A stretch of DNA of 64,000 nucleotides, taken from Earliella scabrosa (taxonomy: Eukaryota; Basidiomycota; Agaricomycetes; Polyporales; Polyporaceae). Positions 58,793 through 64,000 of the stretch are shown in pieces. Below the pieces are notes generated by a model that was not told the DNA's origin, made no database searches, and saw only the letters and a list, made by a program, of their open reading frames with translations. Both the position numbers and the translations under genes were made by a program. The stretch lies in NCBI GenBank assembly GCA_022605405.1, contig JABYQQ010000017.1, positions 682,001-746,000 of the forward strand, written 5' to 3'. How positions within the stretch are numbered: position 1 is the stretch's first letter; every line of letters begins with the position of its first letter.

Positions 58793-61554
58793 TCTAACGA
58801 CAAAGGCGAGTTCAAAGTAGGAGTTGTGGCAGAGGAGGGAGGCACTGAGTCGCGCGCAGCGTATTTGGAGGAGACGTCAAGAGAAGAGAGTCGACGTCGG
58901 AGTGTGAACCGGAGTCTAGAGCGTCCAAAGTCGCCCCTTGCCCGATTTGGTCGGAAAGGCATACGCTGTCACGTGTCAGAACGAGCAGATGTTTGCGTAT
59001 GTTTGCCAAGACCCTCCGAATCTAACAAGGACAAAGCGCGTTCACCCCACTCCTGGAGGCTGGAGCGAGATGGCCCGAAAATGCCTCTGGAAAATCGAAC
59101 AAGATATGTCTCCGGACTCATGACAACGCAGGAGCAATCGCCACGGCTGTGAAGGTACACAGAGGGGAGAGTGGAAGGTTCGATGGGTGCGGGGAAGGGT
59201 GCGCCGCAGGAGAAGTGTGTGCTCACCTGTGTCGCTGTTGCGGGCGCAGCTAATGACAGAACGATACAGTTGTATCCCTTCAGAGATCCCTCTGGATTCA
59301 TAGCTTACTTGATCCCCGTATGAAGGGTTCGAAGCCTTCGCGTGCGCGCACTACTTACACTCAGTGTTGTTGCCGTCGTCATGCCCCAGGATCAAATCGA
59401 CAGCTTGAGCATGACTTGGCTGTAAGCAATTTCCCATGTCATTGTGAATGAAGGGCTATGAAGAACATGGGACAGGAGGAAATATGCAGAGACGGTAGTG
59501 GCGAGTGAGACAGTGAGAGTCAGGTGAGAGTAGGAGACAAGAGCAGTCGCCCATTCTGAGCCAATCAGAGTGCGCGAACAGCGCGCGCCTTGCTGTACAT
59601 AACCCCTCCCTCCCGTCCCCCGTGTCCCTCTCTCGTCCTCCCAGCGTCCTCCTTCCCTCGCGTCCCTCTACTGTACCGCACGTCCAATGCAACATCTACT
59701 CTTCCTTTGCCAACACCAGCCGCGGTCTCGTTCCCGGCCCGATGTTCGTCGTCCATGTCGCAAGACCGCCAGGCCATTGCTTCGCAGCGCAAGTTCCACA
59801 GTGCGAGCTCAACTTCCGTGCGATTGTGCGGGAAGGAGGAAGGCATCGGTCGGTGCTTTCCTGGTCATGCACGCGATCTCCGTCATGGGAGCTCGCAGTG
59901 AAGGGATGCGCAGGGACGGAACAGACAGGTAAGTCGCCGCAACGTGTTCTGATCCCCTCTCCGATATAAGGCCGCGACGTGTGAGATCGTGTTGGCTCCC
60001 GGGTTGCTCCCTATGTGCAGCTCGTTGTCTATGGCATGCATTTGGTATCTCTTCTCGCCGAGTGCATGAAGAGGTTCGCCCCGATGCGCGTGTGTTGACC
60101 AGGTCTGGATGTCATGAGGGGGTTGATGAGGTGACTATATGCGTAACAGTTCACTATTCTTCTCCTCTGCGACGAGAGGTTCGGCTGAGGTTCGTGTTGA
60201 TCGGGGCTAGACGTCATGAGATGGCCACGGAGTGACTGTATGCGCCGCAGCTCACCTCTGGTGCTCTGCTCTCTGCGACGATAACCTCAGTGTTACTCCT
60301 GTGTTTATTAGGGCCTGGGCGAGTTTGACGTCGGCATGCCATGATCTGCTTCGACTCTTGTATTTGTGGGAGTATTGTCGGCCAAGGCATGTGCGATGAT
60401 GATCTCTATGTATAGGTGAGGGATGTCACTGAGTTGGTAAGCCGAGTCAGGTATGTATTCCGTCGTACGCTTGTGGATGCACGTACCGTGAGCTGACTTG
60501 TGTTCCGCGGCAGGAAGTAGGCCGATGGACGCGCAGTCAACGACGGCGTATGCTGATTGCTCGAGCGCACGTCGTCCGCATGGGATTCAGGTTACACTGT
60601 CCGAGTCGTGACTGCTGCTAGCCTCAGAACGAGGTGCGTGGTTATGCGTGAATAGGTGTAGAGGCAGAAGGCACGCATCGTTCCTAAGGTTGAACGGCTG
60701 CATTAGAGCTCGTTATTCACGGTCAGGGAGGTCCAAGGACGTACCTGCAAGCTTCGTGTTCATGGCACATACGTCTGTCTGCCGTGCACTCCACGTAGAG
60801 CGTACGATGCGCGTACGCACTAATCTCGCAGTACTAGCCTGACTTGAGTCTCGAGGATGAGGCCAGGGCCCATCGCCTATGATGCCTGTTGGTGAGAATG
60901 TTCATCAAGGTACGTCGTCGTATTTGCAGTCAGCAGACGATTGCGTATATTGGACCTGTCAGGACACTGTCCGTTCTCCTCACGTCGCTAGGGATATCCG
61001 TCAGATGTTGAGCATCATGTTCGACTTCAACCCGATAGCCCTCGACGCTAGCCTAACCAGGTCAGTACATCTCGAGCAGCGCGATCACACTCGCCGAGGT
61101 CAGCGAAGAGCCCGTACGTCATCCAGGATATATCTTCATCGCTCATATAGACTGAGCAGTATGTAGGAGCACGGACTGCGCTTCACAGCGAGGGAGGCAC
61201 GGTCCCTCCGCGGCCCGCAAGTGAAGGCGGAAGTCGGCAGGAGTCAGCGCGTCGCGCGCACGTGTCGGGTGGCACATCCTGCACGGCGTTTGTCGTCCTC
61301 CCAAAAGCGTCCATTGTCTCGCTTGCCGCCTCTCCTCCATTCCACCACGACCACCACCCCGTCATACTTGACCTCGCCACCTCGTTCGGCGTGTCTGGCT
61401 CTTGTTTCTGTAGCGGGGTCATCCTGGTGTCGTTGGTCAAGCTCCTGAAGCACGATTGTCTCCCTAACCAGCTCTCGGCACCGACACCCGATCCAAGCCA
61501 ACCACATAATACCATATCACACACGCACGCTTTGAACTGTTAAGGACACTCGCT
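58793..61554. other. Long intergenic stretch
   Basis: Contains an imperfect tandem duplication of about 102-104 bp at 60071-60300. An open frame from an ATG at 59755 (MSQDRQAIASQRKF) is followed by plausible donor and acceptor sites (GTAAGT near 59930) but no consistent downstream exons were found. CT-rich segments at 61320-61370 may be promoter of the 61555 gene. Confidence 0.35.
60071..60300. repeat. Imperfect tandem duplication, period about 103 bp
   Basis: Two copies share GAGGTTCG (60071 and 60175), GTTGAYC (60093 and 60195), GTCATGAG and TGACTRTATGCG, then TTCACT/CTCACC and TCTGCGACGA. Sequence identity is partial, so the event is old or the units are under little constraint. Confidence 0.5.
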
Positions 61555-63332
61555 ATGACCGTGCCGACCTCGACACCACCTATGTGAGTTCTTTTTTGTC
61601 CTTCCTCAACGCTGTGGCCGTCGACGCTGAGCGCGTCGTCCATCCTCCTTCTCTCCCATCTTCCCTTGCAATCTGTACAGGCTCAACGTCCCGAAGCGTC
61701 CTTCGGAAGCGGCGGCGCTGTCCGACCCGCCGAGCCCCAAGCGTCCTCGTAGCACCCCGGAAGACGAGGACAAGAAGAGGGAGCAAGCTCAGCTCGCTGA
61801 AGGTGCGCACGTTTCCCTCGTGTTCTCCTATCCTTGCGCATTCTCACGGTCGCTCTCGCTCTTTCTCGTTGTAACTTCAAACGGATAGCTCGAGCGCGGA
61901 CGAAGGGAAAGGAGAACTACCACCGCAGTCATGGTCATACATCAGCGTTGAAGAATGCAGGACCATTCACGAGGCGTTCAGGTCGTGGATGGAGGGAGAT
62001 GGAGGCGGACAAGAGAGGTGCGTGTGTGGACCGATCCTGCGCCCTTCCACTGCTTTTCTAGCTAGACGAGGTCGACCGAACTGACCACATGCCACACCTC
62101 ATACAGCAGCTCGCGCAGCCAAGGATCCGAATGCCATGGACATCGACCCGGTGCCAATCCCAGAATCACTCCGTACGTAGATACCCCATTCTCATCGATA
62201 CATCGCCTGCAGCTCGCTGACCCGTCTCGTCCCGTCTCCCTCCTTCGCAGGCCTCGCATTGGAGGAGTTTATCGCCATCATTCGTGCACACGCGATCAAG
62301 TGGAGACAGATCGAGGCTGCGCCCGTGCCAGCAATCCCCGGCTCTGCCCTACCCGTCGAGGCCTCGCCCCCGCCCGTGCAGGGATTCGCTGTCCCCGCCG
62401 TACCTGCGCACGCGCTCGCCAGCGCATCCTCCTCGTCCACCGTACCCGCCCCTGTGCCTACCACCCCCGCTCGGGCACCTCGCAGCAAGGCAGCCGCGAA
62501 GCATCACAAGTATCGGCCGTGGAGGACCGACGACGCTCCCGTCAAAGCACTCCCTCCCCCCATCCGTCCGCGCTCCATCTACCCACCAATGCCTCGCGGC
62601 CGCGATATTCGTCTCCAGCACTCCCGGTTCCAGCGCCCAGGCCCCTCCCCTCTCCGCCAACGCATCTTCCCCGATCCCGACTCGCTCGACAACGACGAGG
62701 AGGACTCGCCCCTCCCCGCACCCAACCACCTCCCCACCTTCACCGCGCTCCTCGCCCTCACTACACCCAACCCGCGGAACCTCACGCTCACAACGTCCCT
62801 GCGCATCACACACGCCCAGGGATCGCGCGCGCGCGCGAACGCGTGCATGCCGTCGCTCCGCCCGCAGATGCTCGCGTGGCACGCGCTCGAGCGGCTCTGG
62901 GGGCTCGCGGAGGGCGCACCGGTGCGCGCGGACGAGTACCAGTTCTGCAGGAGGATACAGTGCGACCTCGAGGCGTGCGGCCCGCCGAGGTGGTGGTACG
63001 AGGTGCTTGCGCGGGCGTACGTCCCGCGGGGTACTCCGGCGCGCACGACTGCTGGGGGAAAGGGAGAGGAAGGAGGGTTGAGGGGGACGCTGGTGCGGGC
63101 GGAGGAGAAGAGCGAGAGCGGAAAGGGGCGGTTCAGGTATGTGAGGGAGGGCGAGAGGGAGTGGGGCTTGATTCCGTCGAGGTGGAGGGAGATGCATGGG
63201 AGGAGGATGGTGCTTGGGGGCGTGGAGGTGACAGTGTGTCCGGATCAGAAGGCGTCGATGGTTTGGATGTTGAGGGCGATGGAGTTGAGGATGCAGAAGG
63301 CGGTCAGGAAGGCTAAGGGCAGCGCCGCGTGA
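61555..63332 (+). CDS. Hypothetical nuclear-type protein, 475 aa, five exons
   Basis: Exons 61555-61583, 61681-61802, 61889-62017, 62107-62172 and 62251-63332 join in phase. The N-terminus is basic and acidic with a KRPR motif (LNVPKRPSEAAALSDPPSPK). The fourth exon gives AKDPNAMDIDPVPIPESL. The large last exon begins ALEEFIAIIRAHAIKWRQIE, has a Pro/Ala-rich stretch, a basic SKAAAKHHKYRPWRTDD, and a C-terminal half that looks folded (MPSLRPQMLAWHALERLWGL, then EYQFCRRIQCDLEACGPPRW) ending LRMQKAVRKAKGSAA. The third exon is open in two frames, so its reading is less certain. No family recognised. Confidence 0.62.
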
Positions 63333-64000
63333 ACGCGTGTGCGGTGGAGAGATGAAGTGTACTCAGCACTCTGATTGTGCGCACTGCGAATAAGTCGCGT
63401 CGAGGTGCGAATGCGGTGTATTAGTATATTTGTCCTGTGTCGCGCTCGGGTCTCGTTCTCGTGTCTTGTGTCTGGTGTAACTTGCGAGTGTATGTAGCGA
63501 ACTCGAACTTGTTCCGAGAGGAAATGGGGTTGAAATTGACAACTTCTTGGTGTGCCTGATGCGATCTCATAACAAGCAGTGCGTCTCCCCGGATTCGAGG
63601 ACGCAGAACGTGATGATGCAGATGTAGGGTAGCGCGTGAATATCTGGAGAGTTGAAGTGTGGATCAGACCGTGCTTGTACGAAGTCGTTAGAAGTGCGCA
63701 TGCCGTGTGTTCGTCTCTCTGCCGGTTGTTGTCTCGTGTCTCATGTCACTTACGAGTACATGTGGAACTTGTCCCAAGAGGACATGAAGTTGAAAGTATC
63801 TCAGTACAAATCTGAGATTGACACTCGTGCGATTCTCCTATCCCCTACTCGAATAATAATATAAGCCTACAGCAGCGCCACAATGCCTTCCAGTGAATAG
63901 TTTATGGAAAGCGTTGATTCACGGACCCGGAATCAACACCCACGTCGAATCCTGTAGTACCACGTACGTCCGACCCCCGATTCTGATCACCAGTCTCCCT
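63333..64000. repeat. 3' region with an imperfect local duplication
   Basis: Segments at about 63350-63545 and 63650-63805 share GAAGTGTR, GAACTYGAACTTGTYCC/GGAACTTGTCCC, AAGAGGACATGAAGTTGAAA and TCTCGTGTCTYRTGTC. Spacing is about 280-300 bp. Function unknown; it may be a duplicated 3' UTR. Confidence 0.45.

Noticed and set aside
59310..59340. Second T-loop-like palindrome (GGGTTCGAAGCCTTC)
   Set aside because: Simple palindrome without surrounding cloverleaf.
62300..63316. Long frames in two other phases and on the minus strand over the last exon of the 61555 gene
   Set aside because: Shadows caused by high GC at third positions; only the chosen frame joins upstream exons in phase and ends sensibly.
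1..64000. CRISPR arrays, rRNA genes, intact transposons with terminal repeats
   Set aside because: None seen; repeats found are short tandem units or imperfect duplications, and the organism type makes CRISPR implausible.

Overview
The window looks like nuclear DNA of a basidiomycete fungus, probably an Agaricomycete (mushroom or polypore type). The evidence is the short GT-AG introns (mostly 45-90 nt, often with a CTRAY branch site 10-20 nt before the acceptor), several introns per gene, very short exons, GC-rich third positions, gene families typical of Agaricomycetes (F-box proteins with degenerate leucine-rich repeats, intron-rich pepsin-like proteases, CCCH and RING proteins), and the absence of operons. 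Genes were rebuilt by hand by joining open frames across GT-AG introns and requiring the codon phase to agree at every junction. Where that worked for all exons, confidence is higher.

Layout. 1-3.4 kb: no gene I can support. 3.4-20.2 kb: an F-box/LRR array with four intact genes (3425-5239 minus, 5515-7378 plus, 9221-11097 plus, 18435-20192 minus), each encoding 547-549 residues, and three decayed copies (about 7.9-9.0, 11.9-13.1 and 14.9-15.2 kb). The two plus-strand copies form a recent tandem duplication with a 3706-bp offset. A divergent pepsin-like aspartic protease (15490-17994) lies inside the array. 20.6-24.4 kb: two orphan genes and a RING-finger protein of SLX8/RNF4 style. 24.5-36.2 kb: orphan multi-exon genes. 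Three are fully phase-consistent (29061-29998, 31335-33241, 35003-36120); the rest of this stretch is only partly resolved. 37.3-39.1 kb: a protein with four CCCH zinc fingers. 41.1-43.5 kb: two orphan genes in tandem. 44.6-45.8 kb: one F-box-like protein of a different subfamily. 46.2-63.3 kb: mostly minus-strand orphan genes, several with Lys/Arg-rich nuclear-type motifs, acidic stretches or short coiled coils, ending with a plus-strand gene at 61.5-63.3 kb.

Functional picture. The array suggests a birth-and-death family of substrate receptors for SCF ubiquitin ligases, and the RING protein is a second ubiquitin-linked gene nearby. The remaining genes are mainly lineage-specific orphans for which I do not propose a function. 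I found no rRNA, convincing tRNA, CRISPR array or intact transposon. Minor elements are short tandem repeats, an imperfect hairpin/palindrome and two imperfect local duplications (60.1-60.3 and 63.35-63.85 kb).
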